Both the position numbers and the translations under genes were made by a program. Source: Cocos nucifera (Eukaryota; Streptophyta; Magnoliopsida; Arecales; Arecaceae). From it: 64,000 bases of DNA. The notes beneath the pieces were generated by a model, which worked only from the letters and a program-made list of their open reading frames with translations, did not search any database and was not told the origin of the DNA. The stretch is taken from contig QRFJ01003069.1 in the NCBI GenBank assembly GCA_006176705.1, positions 186,001 to 250,000 of the forward strand, in the 5' to 3' direction. Positions 32,986 to 44,624 of this stretch are shown in pieces. How positions within the stretch are numbered: the first letter of the stretch is position 1; the number at the start of each line of letters is the position of its first letter.

Positions 32986-33840
32986 ATGGAGAATAGCGGG
33001 TTAAAGGTAGAATTTGAGAAGTTTGATGAAAAGGATAGTTTTCTGATGTAGAAGGTTAGGATGGAGGATCTGTTGATTCAGATGAGGTTGGATTTGATCT
33101 TAGAGGATAGGCTGGAGGAGATGATAGATAAAAAGTAAAAGTCCTTAGAGAAAAGAGCATGTGCCATGATTAGGGCTTGTCTAGCAAATGAGGTGCTATG
33201 TGGTATGTTGGAGGAGAAGACACTCAAGGATTTATGGTCGAGGTTATATCAGTTGTACATGAGGAAAAACATGTGTAATAAGTTGATGCTGAAGAAGCAT
33301 TTGTATAGCCTTTGGATGTAGGAGGGTGAGGATATTATGGGACATATTCAGCATTTGGATCGAATGAGCATGGACTTGCTCAATATTGGGGTGGAGCTCG
33401 AAGAGGAAGATAAGAGTTTATTACTGTTATGTTCGCTACTCGGGTGCTTCAATCTATTGGTAACTATATTGCTGTATGGTAAGGAGACACTGGTGTATGA
33501 GGAGATCGTATTAGTGATAAGATCCAACGAGCAGCGAAAATGGATAATGAAGAGGAAGGTCTTTCAGGAGGGTCTCGTGATGTCAGAAAGGCCTAGGCAA
33601 GGAAAGAAGAAGGGTCGGTAAAGGAGCAACAAGAAATCCAAAAAGTGCTTCAAGTGTGGTGAAGCAAGGCACTTTAAGCGGGAGTGTTTGCTTTGGAAGA
33701 AGTGCAAGAAAGGAGAAAAGTCAGATTCCATTATTTCAGTTGCTAAAAGTGAAGAGTTGGATAAGCTGTTGGTAGTTTCAAAGGAGCTTATGAGGTGTAG
33801 TGTATCCGAGATAGTTTCAAAGGGATCTATGGAGTGAGGA
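32986..33840 (+). pseudogene. Element F gag
   Basis: ATG at 32986 gives MENSGLKVEFEKFDEKDSFL, then 'VRMEDLLIQMRLDLIL', 'LWSRLYQLYMRKNMCNKLML' and an open part at 33337-33621 with LDRMSMDLLNIGVELEEEDK and LLLLCSLLG. The knuckle CFKCGEARHFKREC is intact at 33646-33687. Stops at about 33046, 33136, 33318 and 33619 break it. It is closely related to element B gag (same MLKK, EEEDKSL, LLCSL blocks). Confidence 0.87.
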
Positions 33841-34435
33841 GGATCCGAAGGAGCAATGATGGTATTCGAGGTGCAGCGACAGGCTCAGCAATGCAGCATT
33901 GGAAAGTTAGCCTTGAGGGACTCGATTACAAAGTCAGCTTCTACGGCATCAGGGGGACTTCAATTTCAAGTGGAGCATCGGGTGGAGGTGGCTTCACAAG
34001 TGGAGAGAGTTTTGACATGAGTTCATAGCAAAGGAGTGTAGGAGGACCAATATCCTAGCACCAATGTCGAAGATTCATAATTTCAAATGGAGCAGCATGT
34101 GCGGAAGGACAGGTGAAGTTCTGTGGAGATCATGTTAGGATATGCAGTAGGTGCCGGCATAGAATTGCTGTAGATTCTCCATGAAAGTCCAAGATAAATG
34201 ATGCGGCTGCCAAGCAGAAGGGTGCCTACAACTCCAAAGATGGTGCATAGGTGAAAGCCAAGATCTTTAGCGGTGGAGGCGGTCATTCCAAAAGCCTCAA
34301 AGAAAGCTCAGTAGTTGAAGAAAAATGGTAGTGGCAAGGTGTGTACAAGTGGCTGTCAGGGCATGCAATAATAGTGGGATCATGCTGGGGAACATTGCCA
34401 CATGTGCCAAGGCTTGGATGCACCAAGATGGAGAT
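33841..34435 (+). other. Element F 3' interior without pol
   Basis: Between gag and the polypurine tract no protease, integrase, RT or RNase H motif is visible on either strand. Serine- and glutamine-rich short frames only. It ends in CACCAAGATGGAGAT (34421-34435). Confidence 0.6.
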
Positions 34436-35361
34436 TATAAGGATGTGTGGTACTCTTAAGCCTTGAGGATCCATAAGAGGAGCTAGGGTGTTGGCTCCGG
34501 AGAGACTAGGATAGGTGTGGTCCTAGGGCTAAGACAAGAATTATTCTAGGGAGAAGACGGTGTGTAGCCCTACATGGGCTCGAGGTTCTAGTGTGAGGAC
34601 CTTGAGGAAACTTGGTAGGTGCTCCAGAGACCTAGGACACAAGGTGGAGCAAAAGACCAAAGCCAGGAGTAGAATTAGCCAAGATAAGGGACTGATACAT
34701 AAGTGGGTTAGCTCGGATACGCAATCTAGCCGACTCAAGCTGAGGCTGAGCAGGCTTGGAACATAGTCGAGCCGGTTATCTCAAGTAGATAGAAGGTAGG
34801 ATTCAGGCGATATGTAGTCGAGCCAGCTTGGCTACTGATAGAGCCGACTCAATGATGGCGTACAGAACTAGATGGATTTTTTGTTTGGTCTTGGATTGGG
34901 TTTAATCCAAGAGGATCTTAAGGCCTAGTTTAATAAGATCTTAAGGTGGCTAACTTATGTATGGGTTAGGTTTAGATCCAAGAGATGAGAGCATGGGAGA
35001 CATGGGTGTACATAGGTTCAGTGAGTGCTTTTATGTATTGAATTAGCCTAGGAAAGTTTTTTAACTAGAGTTTGGATCTATTAGGATTCATGTGGTATAG
35101 CAGAAATTCTAGGGTATATAAATCCAGGTATTGTAACCTTTATAATAGAATGGAATCAATATAGAGCTTTTCTTCCTAACTCTCTTCTCTCTTTTCTCTC
35201 TAATTCCAATGCCAAGCTCTAGGTGCCACCATCAACTTTTTCTCTTCTTCATATTTTTGGATTAACACCCAAGTTCGCATAAGAGATCGGATCTACGACT
35301 GTAGTTTCGAGTAGCCGTAGGGATAACAATTGGTATCAAAGTAGTACTGATTGTTCCAACA
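34436..35361 (+). repeat. Element F 3' LTR
   Basis: It is 926 bp, TATAAGGATG (TG mutated to TA) to GTTCCAACA, followed by GCGAT. Confidence 0.88.
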
Positions 35362-36258
35362 GCGATCCATCATCTCCGATTGAGGCTGAGCCACTACTTT
35401 AGGGCGTCCCTTTAAAGTCCATGATTAGAAACTTGAAAAAAAAGTTCATTATTTGAAGAAAAATTGAAAAAGATAAAAAAAGAGCTTCAAAAATCAAGGA
35501 AAGATTGTTCAGAGCTAATGATCGAGATTACTCGCTTATGCCAAGTGCTCAAGAAGAAATCCATGGATTACATTAGAAAGAAAAGAAATTTTGAAGTTGA
35601 GCTTGAAGAGATTAAGAAATGTGCCAGCGATAAGTCTTGGTCATTGACCTCGAAAGTCAGTTTTCTTGAAGTCGAGCTCAATGCAGTAAAAGAGAAGATT
35701 AAGCTATTGGAAGGGTGCTCGTCGTGGTCTTCCGACTAGGCAGAATATAGTTGGACTTGGTCGAAGAAGTTCTCTGACCTTCAAAAATAGCTTTACGATG
35801 CTGAGAGAACGTATAATGATTATAGGTTTGGTTGGATGGAGCAAATTTTTCATCTTGAATAGAGGCTTAGAGTCACCGGTAGTGAGGTGACCCATCTCCA
35901 GAAGCGATTAGTCATTAGTCAATAAGCTAGTGTGGGCAAAGAATCAGAGTAGATAGCCTCCTTGAGGAGGACCTTAGGTGATCTCTTTGAATTATACGGG
36001 AATGAGAAGGTTGAAGTTCAACAACTGAGGATCCAACTAACCTACGAGCAAAAGGTCATCAAAGATGCGAAAGCCGAATCAATAATTTTGAGGAAGAGGT
36101 TGTGTGAGTCAGAAGATGATTGCCAAAGGGCTAATAAATTATTTTGCAAGATCTTGTTGAAGAGGAAGGAGATCGAAGAAAAAGTCGGTAGCCTAAAGCA
36201 ATCCTTGGTGATGGCAGGGGCCAGCAGTCTGAAATCCAAGGAATCTGGTCCTTGTTAG
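35362..36258 (+). pseudogene. Second antisense coiled-coil ORF of element E
   Basis: Plus-strand translation gives MKKIKKELQKSRKDCSELMI (35464 on), 'SKVSFLEVELNAVKEKIKLL', then stops at 35737-35950, then MRRTLGDLFELYGNEKVEVQ, 'LRKRLCESEDDCQRANKLF' and a stop at 36256. It is almost entirely heptad-like charged helix, with no catalytic motif. It lies downstream of the first antisense ORF in the same direction, separated from it by element F. It could be a second antisense gene or further exons of the first. Four or more stops show decay. Confidence 0.6.
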
Positions 36259-36469
36259 GACTTCGTTGGTTCTACTTTTTGTACATGATCTTGCAGACCT
36301 TTATTTTGTATTGAACTTTGACTTTAATGGAATGATGTTTTATTTAATTATTTTTTTGTCCTGCATGGATTTGATGCCTGTTGATTTTTTCATTTTCTTC
36401 ACTTCATTTTTTAACAAAATGGTCATTGAAAAATGCCTTCCTCCTATCTTAGATAATCAGAGGTTTTCA
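36259..36469 (+). other. Spacer between the antisense coiled-coil ORF and the hairpin array
   Basis: T-rich, with no motif. An open frame at 36266-36484 is hydrophobic by composition and is not called as a gene. Confidence 0.4.
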
Positions 36470-37650
36470 TCCATGTTAGGATGAGGTTCTCCTCCTATTC
36501 CTAATATGATTAGCATTTATTCTTGTCAAGAGGAGGTCTTTCTTCTATTCCTGACAAGATCGCTGGGGCATGAAAGGGCTATTGAGAGGGCCTCTCTTCT
36601 TTTTCTTCATCTTAGATAACTGAAGATCTTCTTTCATGTTAGGATGAGGTTCTTCTCCTATTTCTAATATGGTTAGCATTTATCCTTGTTAGAACGAGGT
36701 CCTCCTCTTATTTTTGATAAGATCACTAGGACACAAAAGGATTGTTGAGAGGGACTCTCCCCTTTTCCTCCTATCTTAGATAATCAGAGATCTTCTTCCA
36801 TATTAGGATGAGGTTCTCCATCTATTTCTAACGTGGTTAGCATTTATCCTTGTTAGGATGAGATCCTCCTATTCTTGATAAGATCGCTAGGGCACAAAAA
36901 GATCGTTGAGAAGGTCTCTCTTCTTTTTCTCCTATCTTAGATAACTGAAGGTCTTCTTCCATGTTAAGATGAGGCTCTCTTCATGTTCCTAATATGGTTC
37001 ACATTTATCCTTGTCAGGACGAGATCCTCCTATTTCTAACAAGATCGCTGGGGCACAAAAAGGTCGTTAAGAGGGTCTCTCCCCTTTTCCTCATGTCTTA
37101 GATAATCAGAGGTCTTTTTCCATGTTAGGACAAGGTTCTCCTCCTATTTCTAACATGATTAGCATTTATCCTTATCAGGATGAGATTCTCCTCCTATTTC
37201 TGACAAGGTCGCTGAGGCACAAAAGGACCGTTAGAGGGCCTCTCTTTTTTTCCTTCTATCTTAGATAATCGAAGATCTTCTTCTACGTTAGGATGAGATT
37301 CTCCTCTTATTCCTAACATGGTTAGAATTTATCCTTATCAAGATGAGGTTTACTTTCTATTCCTAACAAGGTCGTAGGGGCACAAAAATACCATTGAGAG
37401 GGCCTCTCTTCTTTTCCTCCTATCTTAGATGACCGAAGGTCTTCTTCCACATTAGGATAAGGTTCTTCTCCCATTCCTAACATGGTTAGCATTTATTCTT
37501 ATCAGGATGAGGTCCTCCTATTCTTGACAAGGTCGCTGGGGCATAAAAGGACTGTTGAGAGGGTCTCTCCTTTTTTTCTCTTATCTTAGATAATCGGAGA
37601 TCTTCTTTCATGTTACCACGAGGTTCTCTTCCTGTTCCTAACGTGGTTAG
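36470..37650. repeat. Tandem array (unit about 163 bp, 7-8 copies) of hairpins in element E
   Basis: Units start near 36476, 36639, 36805, 36964, 37124, 37288, 37452 and 37614. Each has hairpin 1 (outer arms CATGTTAGGA/TCCTAACATG), hairpin 2 (outer arms CTTGTCAGGA/TCCTGACAAG), and the short palindrome GAGAGGGCCTCTC. Hairpins 1 and 2 share the inner GAGG/CCTC core but differ in the outer stem by paired changes. The same core occurs in element C with a third outer stem. The array lies exactly between the 3' ends of the antisense ORFs (left) and integrase (right). Confidence 0.9.
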
Positions 37651-37679
37651 CTTTGTTTAATGACAAAGTTCGGGATGTA

Positions 37680-38780
37680 ATTTTCTGTCATCATAACTTT
37701 GGACCAAGAACAAAGATATTAAGATAAGAAAATTTTATTGAAATAAAGTTATTGATGGTACATTCACAAGTTTTTCGAGTTTCATGAACGTGAGAGATCA
37801 ACTCCTCCAAGCTCCTTCAGGGAATAAGTTCTAGGCTGGATGATCTTCTTGATTTCATAAGGATCTTTCCAATTTGGAGCAAGCTTTTCTTGGTTCTAAG
37901 ATTGCGAGATAGCTACTCATCGAAGTATCAGATCCTCTACTTTGAATGCTTTGCTTCTAACTCTAGAATTATAATAGCGGGCTACTTTCTGCTTGTAGGC
38001 AGCCATCTGAACTCGAGCCTCTTCTTATTTTTTCTCTAACAAATCGAGGTTAGCCCTGAGATCTTATGAGTTGCACTGTTTATTGAATGCCATGACTCGT
38101 GCTGACAGAAGTTTGATCTCTATCGGGATGACTGTTTTTGTTCTAAAAGCCAAGAAAAATAGAGTCTCTCCAGTTGTTAACCTTTATGTAGTTTGATACA
38201 TCTGGAGTATATGATAGAGTTTATCTACCTAAGTTTCTTTTGCTCTTTCAAGTCTTATTTTTATATCCTATAACAAGATTCTATTAGTTACCTCAACTTC
38301 ACCATTTGCCTATGGATGAGCTGCTGATGTAAAGTTATGAGATATATTCAGATCTTCATAGAACTTAGCAAATTTTGTTCCTGCAAACTGGCATCCATTA
38401 TTTATTATAAGAGTCTAAGGTAGGCTGAATCTGTAGACTATAGACTTCTAGATGAAGTCCTATACTTTAGCTTCCATGATTTTTGCTAGAGGTTCGCCTT
38501 TGATCCTTTTAGTGAAATAATCTATTGCCACCATAAGGAACTTTCACTATTCGAATGCCATAGAAAAGGGCTCGCGTATGTCCATCCCTCATTATGCAAA
38601 TGGCCATGGGGCATTCAGGGATGCAAGCTCAAAGGCTGGTTGTCTTTGAATATTTGCATTTCTTTGATATCAGTCATATTTTTTGACATACTCTATTGCT
38701 TCCTGATGCATAGTTGGCCAATAGTAATCCTATTGAAGTAGTTTATGAGATAAAGATCTGGCCCCTGAATGACTCCCACA
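37680..38780 (-). pseudogene. Element E integrase
   Basis: On the minus strand: MDIREPFSMAFE (first acidic block GMDI), 'FLMVAIDYFTKRI', then IINNGCQFAGTKF, where the catalytic D of the usual SDNG is now N, and 'ANGEVEVTNRIL' with the third acidic residue kept. The C-terminal 'VEDLILR' and 'KLAPNWKDPYEIKKII' GPY-type module ends near 37800. Stops are frequent. It would integrate element cDNA, but the lost aspartate and stops make it inactive. Confidence 0.83.
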
Positions 38781-39620
38781 TATTCCTTCATGCACTTTCC
38801 ATAAAGCAAAATCTACCTCAGATGGTTGGAGACATTTTAAGAGTGGCAAAGAGTATGACCTTTTATATGGTTTGTTCTCATATAGAACATATCGAGAGGT
38901 CTAATTTCTTAATTTTCAAGCTTCTTTTGGATCTCGAGGAAGCACACCATCTTTGAGATAAGCAATAAGTGGGTCGATCCAACTAGGCTCATGGTTGACC
39001 TGCATTATAATCTAGGATTCTTTTGAACTCGGACACTTTAGAACTTTAAAGAAAACTTCTGTAGGTAGTTCATTTGGAGTTAGTGTGGCTAATTTGGAAA
39101 GAAGATTAGCCCTGGTATTTTCTTCTCTTAGGATCTATTGAATGATAAAACTATTGAAGGCCTAGCTTAGAATCCTCATCTTTTCCAAATATTTGATCAT
39201 GCTTTCCTCCTGAGCTTTATAATTACTGCTAACATGTCCTATTATCAACTGGGAGTCACTGTATGCTTCAACCCTATAATTAGAGCCTCATATTCTATCC
39301 CATTGTTTGTTGCTAGGAATTTAAAATGTAGTGCTTATTCGATAATTGTTCCCTTGGGATTAACTAGAATCAGACCTACGCCTGCACTAGATGCATTGGA
39401 TGAACCATCCACATACAGGGCCTAGAAGCCTTCAAGAAGGTATGTTCTTTCTTCAGGGGAGTACAGCCACAGCCGTAGAACACTAGCTTCATTTTGCTCA
39501 AGTTCAGCTTCATCCGAAATAGTGCATTCTACTATAAAATCTGTCAATATTTGAGCTTTGATTGATGGCCAAGGTTGGAAATTGATGTCAAATTTTATGA
39601 GCTCAATTGCCCATTTTGCT
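38781..39620 (-). pseudogene. Element E second (archaeal-type) RNase H
   Basis: ALYVDGSSNASSAGVGLIL at about 39424-39365 and 'LHFKFLATNNGIEYEALIIG' at about 39340-39280 match the additional RNase H described for Tat-clade elements. The catalytic D of YVDGS and the E of the 'NNGIEYEAL' block are kept. The sequence downstream to the integrase zinc finger is heavily frameshifted. Confidence 0.8.
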
Positions 39621-40790
39621 ATTCTTTCATAGGCATCTGTTTGATGAAGAACTATCTTGATTGATTAATTGGTGAGAAGCATTATACTATGCCTCTAAAA
39701 ATAAGGTTAGAGCCTTCCGACTACAATCAATAGAGCATAAGTTAGTTTTTCTAACTTGATGTACCAGATTTTTGCATCCCTCAGAACTTGACTTATGTAG
39801 TAGATCGACCTCTGTAGTTTCACCTCTTTTTTGACTAAGACTGCTGCAAGGGTTGTTGGAGAGACTGCCAAGTATAAAAATAGTTCTTCTCTAGGTTTAG
39901 GTTTGGCCAATAGGGGAGGTGAGCCAAGATAGCTCTTTAGTTCTTTAAATGCTTCTTGACACTCGGAGGTCCAGCAAAAATTCTTTGGTTGTTTGAGGAC
40001 TTGAAAGTAGGGCATACACCGCTCATACAACTTTGAAACAAAGCGATTCAGAGCTATTATTTTTTCTATTAGGCACTGAACTTCTTTTATTAACTTCGAG
40101 ACAGCCATCCAGGAGATGGCTTGAATCTTCTCTGTATTTGCTTTGATTCTACACCTCGACACCATGAATCCTAAGAATTTTTTCGAAGTTACTTCAAAGG
40201 CACATTTGATTGGATTCAGCTTCATCTTATATTTTTGGAGTGCACTGAATGTCTCTTCAAGATCAGCGATATGATTCGATAAAGATTGGCTTTTGACAAG
40301 TATGTCATCCATATAGACCTTCATGTTGTGGCCGAACTGCTCTTTGAAGATTTTGTTCACCAAATGCTGGTAGGTCGCTCTTGCATTTTTAAGTTCGAAG
40401 GGTATAATCCTATAATAATAGAGATCACAGTCAGTAATAAAAGTAGTTTTCTTCTCATCTTCTGGTGCCATCTAGATTTGGTTATAGCTTGAGAAGGCAT
40501 CCATAAAAGTGAGGATCTCATGGTCCGAAGTTGCATCCATCAGTTGATCAATTCTGGACAAGGAGTAGCTATCTTTTAGATAGCCCTTGCTCAGCTTCTT
40601 GAAGTCTATACACATTCTTCATTTGCCATTTACCTTCTTGACGAGGACTACATTAGAGACCCAGTTCGGACAAGAGACTTCTCGGATGAATCCAGTCTTG
40701 AAGAGTTTGTCAACTTCCTCCATAATTGCCTTCTACCTTTTCGGAGCATAGCCATGCATTTTTTCTTCACCGGTTGATGTTCGAGATCAA
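39621..40790 (-). pseudogene. Element E reverse transcriptase and first RNase H
   Basis: The longest frame (39707-40471, 254 codons) starts with KKTTFITDCDLYYYRIIPFE (the GLY.Y.VMPFGLKNA block, G to D and L kept), then ATYQHLVNKIFKEQFGHNMK and KVYMDDILVKS, with the YMDD site intact. 'KFLGFMVS' and 'EKIQAISWM' follow, then the RNase H-like LAVSPTTLAAVLVKKEVKLQ to 'YAL'. Upstream RT blocks (about 40480-40790) are frameshifted but include 'MANEECV' (the usual W.MCVDY block). It copies RNA into cDNA in the particle. It is among the best-preserved pieces of E. Confidence 0.9.
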
Positions 40791-41190
40791 AGCCAGATGA
40801 TGTTCCATGACTTCAGCATCAATTCTAGGCATGTCTGTGGGAATCTAAGTAAGAACATCCGCATTTCTCTACAAAAAGGCGATGAGCTACTTTTTGACTT
40901 CTTCTCCCAAGTTGGGGTCGATCTGCATAGTGTGTTTTTCATTCCCATGATTTAAAAGAATTGATACAAGACCTTCCATAGGTTCTCCTCGTTCTTCAGT
41001 AAGGTCATCACGGACATCAAGCCCATCTACTAGACAAGGATCTGATTGTCCACTCCCTTGTAAGGTAATCGAATAGCAATGTCTTGTCAGCGCTTGATCT
41101 TCTTTGACTTCTCCAATTCCATAGCTCGTTGGAAACTTTATTTTCTAATAATAAGTTGACACCACTACCCAAAGTGCATTCAAACCAGAT
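40791..41190 (-). other. Element E pol, protease-RT linker
   Basis: Decayed minus-strand coding sequence between protease and RT. Frames are broken and I see no defined domain. Confidence 0.45.
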
Positions 41191-41606
41191 CAGCCGAGAA
41201 TTGCGTTGTAAGTAGATGGGGCCTTCACCACCAAAAGAATTAACTTGTGCCTTGGGCTATCTCGGGTACCATCCTGCAACCACTATTAATGTTGTTATCT
41301 CTTCAACTGGCATAGTATTGCCAGTGAAACCTACCAATAGAGAGTTCATTAGTCCTAATTGATTATTAGATATGAATAGTTTGGAGAAAGCATCATAAAA
41401 TAATACATCGACAGAGCTTCCATTATCAATAAAAATGTGGCGTACATCATAGTCTATAATATTTAAAGAAACTACAACCGTATTGTTATGTGAAAATTGA
41501 ACCCTTTGTGCATCTTCTTTAGTGAAAACAATGGGTTCTTCAGTTCTCTGCCTCTTAGCCAACTCTGCTGATCCACTAGTTTCTTCCCTTTAAAGTTCCT
41601 TAGAGA
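41191..41606 (-). pseudogene. Element E aspartic protease
   Basis: Minus-strand 41257-41562 reads IVFTKEDAQRVQFSHNNTVV, 'VSLNIIDYDVRHIFIDNGSS' (active site DNGSS in place of DTG/DSG), 'VDVLFYDAF' and 'LVGFTGNTMPVEEI'. This is the characteristic Tat-clade protease. Its 5' side ends at TAGTA (41607-41611), the target copy of element G, with gag on the far side at 51986. Confidence 0.87.
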
Positions 41607-41611
41607 TAGTA

Positions 41612-43505
41612 TGATGTGTGCTAATCTATAGCTATGGCAAGTGCACCAGTCAATCAAGTAATAAAGTAAATGAGTAGAGTATCGTTCCAAGAGGATTGAA
41701 AAATAAGTATTGAAAAGCTCTTTCCTATGCTTTATTTAGAAGACCGATTTATGAGAATAAGAAATTAAAGAATAAAATAAAGTAATAATTAAAAATTTTA
41801 AGGAAATAGAGAGAGTGTAATTATTAGGGTTTTAAACTTAAGAGCAATGGGTTACTAAGGCAATCGGTTCACCAACTCAGTCAATACAATATTCAAGTTA
41901 TTAGATTAATTTTATTTCATGTGATGGTGGAGTCTCCTAATTTATTCACTATCCTTTGATCCAGGCGTAGCAAAACTATCAATATTTATTAATTATCCTT
42001 TGGTCTAGGTGTAATTTAAATAAATATTAATGCATTAAGTTTTGTGAAATCCTCTAATTAAAATATGCTGCGTCCAAAGCGCACTAAAATTCCTGCATGC
42101 ATATAAATTCTAATTTAATTCATAATACAAGGTAGATAATCAAGAAGCAATAACATAGATGTACTTGGTCCGTAATATCTATGTTCATCAGATCAATTAG
42201 AAGATGGTCAGTAATCTAAAAGCATTAAGATCAGATTTATATACTCATCATGAATAAAATTTAAAAATAAATCATACTGAATATTACATCAAAAGAGTGG
42301 CTACACCTTAGCCTTAGTAAAAAAAATTTAGTTCATGATAATAAGTTCAAAAACAGCAAATAAAATAAAATGCATGAAGAAATTAGACTGTTTAATTGCT
42401 GAAATTGGTTGTCCGTTGCTCTTGGTATGGAAAATTTGATGAAGAAGAAGAGAAGCTTCTTGATCGATGTTCTAATTATTGGAAGAAGAAAAGAAAAAAA
42501 ATTAAAAGCCCTTCCCTTTCTCTCTCAAAAATCTCTATTCAAAATTCTCTCTTCTCTCTCTATCTCTCTCTTCTCTTTCTGCCTCTCTCTTCTCTCTCTA
42601 TCTCTCTCCTCTTTCTCTGTCTCTCGCTGTCTCTCTCTTCTCTTTTTTTTCTTCAGCAATTGCAGACCTTTTTATAGGCTAAAAGGTAGATTTTTGGAAG
42701 AAATCCTAACTAAATTAGGTCTAAAACTCTTAACATAAGTCAAATTAAAACTCTGGATGATTCTGGCCTTCAGATCAGCATCCAATGGATCAAAAATCAC
42801 TTGAAAATCCTTTAAAATATCCCAGATCAAGTACGAATTCATGGAAGCCATCGGATCAGTCTTTGGATTGAATCTAGGCCATTAGATCGCGCACAGAGAA
42901 GCCTCTGATTTTTAGTTACAAGTCAAGATGAATCTCAACCGTTGGATCTCGATCGAAAGCTACGAATGCCGTTCATCAGCGCACAACTATCAGCCGTTCG
43001 ATCAAATCTCAGTGAAAGGCATTCATCGGATTAGGCAGAATTCTCAAATTGCCCTCTGTAGATCATGCACGAGCTCGATGTTGCATGGACCGCCGCTTTC
43101 TTCAGCCAATCGAAGCACGCTTCTCCATGTAAAATCTCCGAAATGCCCTCCAAACGGTCCATCGTGCACCGCAAAAAATGCTGACGTCAGCTTGGCATCA
43201 GCGTTGCATTAGCGGATGGTCTGCTAGGTGCAGTTGGACTGGACGGTCTGCTGAGCCAATTTTTCTGAACCGATTTGAATCGAACCGGTTTTTTTCTTTT
43301 TTTTATTTCCTTTGAAATTCATTTTCAAGCTCATTTGACGTCCATTTTGCCTGAAATTTATTTTATTTGAATTAGAAAAATAAGATCTTCATATTGGTGG
43401 CTTTTTTTCCTACATAAGATTAATAAAAATATCAATTTTTAAAAAAATAGATTAATTTATTTTATAATTTAATACTTTTTATTAGTATATTTTTACCACT
43501 TATCG
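41612..43505 (-). repeat. Element G 3' LTR
   Basis: In plus orientation it begins TGATGTGTGCTAATC and ends CACTTATCG, the final A mutated to G. A CT-rich run (TCTCTCTC) lies at about 42524-42645. On the minus strand TATAAAAAG at 42668-42676 is a likely promoter box just before the CT run. Confidence 0.93.
42668..42676 (-). promoter_or_regulatory. Putative TATA box, element G 3' LTR
   Basis: TATAAAAAG on the minus strand, conserved in the other LTR at 51142-51150. The CT-rich run would be in the leader of the transcript. Confidence 0.5.
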
Positions 43506-44624
43506 CATCCTCCAACTTAGTCATTGCTAGTCCCTTAGCAATGTTTTATTTAGTACCATGTTTTAATATGATTATCCATCAAAAAGATAAAATCTAGGAC
43601 TAAAGGTTAAAAAGTTTAGAGACTACCGCTAACTAAGTATTGAGCTTCAGAAGCAAATTTTACAGTCAATATAATTAAAAACTTTCTTAGAGTATATCAA
43701 AGATTTGCAGTACTTGTGTTCGTGATGACTAACTTTAGCATTTCAGTGTTAAATTAAAGGACAAAAGTATCCTTTCTTATCACCTATTTTGATCAATTTT
43801 CTATACATTCTCAATTTTATACTCATAAATTAAGGTAGCTTTCACACTGCTTTTTTTTTTTATGTGCTGAGCATCCTGACCTTTTCTTCATCATTTTACG
43901 TGAATTTTCATACTTGATCTAGGTGCAGAGACCCAGTTACTAGGCTTTGGGCAATCCACATATACTCTATCTTCTGTACTTTATTTTTAGGCAGGTAGCT
44001 CTTTTCTTAAATTCAAGTTTTTTTGATTAGAATGTATATTAATTATCAATTTTTAGTGATAATTGAATCCTCAGTTGGCCTTATAATCAATACCTACTTT
44101 GTCTTGTAAGTGTGCATGTGCAATTAGAAGTGCTAATAGTCTTTTGATGATCTAAGTAGGCTGTTAAAGGTCTGACCAATTAATCTACTTCTTTAATTCG
44201 TTACATTCATTAGCAGATACTTCTATTTTTTATCACTTGTCCAGTCTATCTTGCTCAAAATTTTTTTTCTTGACACATGGTTTAATTTTTTTTATTTTTT
44301 TTTATTTTTTTTAAATTTATCCCTAACTTATTCTACATTATCTTAATGAAGAAAGAAAAATAAAGGATGCAATAAAGGATAGGAAGGAATACACCTGATT
44401 TGGTTCGATCTGATTCTTTGGAGCTTTGAAATTTTGCTTGAGCTCTCATTGATTTTTTTCTACAAAATTGAAAATACATACCAAAGCAGTAAAAAAGAAA
44501 CAACAAATTATTGAAAAATAAAAGAAAAGAAAAATGATCAAAACTATAAAGAAAAGAAACAACCTATCTAGTAGTTCTGATTTATAGTTTTTAGCTTGAC
44601 TTTCTTTGAGTTCTAAAGTAGATC
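43506..44624 (-). other. Element G spacer between integrase and 3' LTR, with polypurine tract
   Basis: The minus-strand bases before the LTR read AAGTTGGAGGATG, a purine tract. The remaining 1.1 kb is AT-rich with no open frame of note. Athila relatives can hold an env-like ORF here, and none is visible. Confidence 0.6.

Larger units (their letters stand above)
31889..35361 (+). mobile_element. Element F: gag-only Tork-type copia element inserted in E
   Basis: LTRs at 31889-32792 and 34436-35361 (both ending TTGTTCCAACA) flank 1.6 kb with gag only. A Met-tRNA-type site follows the left LTR and CACCAAGATGGAGAT precedes the right. The duplication is weak (ATGAT / GCGAT). The LTR shares the 'GATCTTAAGGC' and 'GATCTTAAGGTGGCTAA' words with element B, so F is a relative that lost pol. 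The two LTRs differ at about 20 of the first 140 positions, so the insertion is old. Confidence 0.9.

Noticed and set aside
42396..42738. Hydrophobic Ser/Leu ORFs over the CT run in element G LTRs (also 50886-51212)
   Set aside because: They are translations of a TCTCTC microsatellite and appear in both LTRs.
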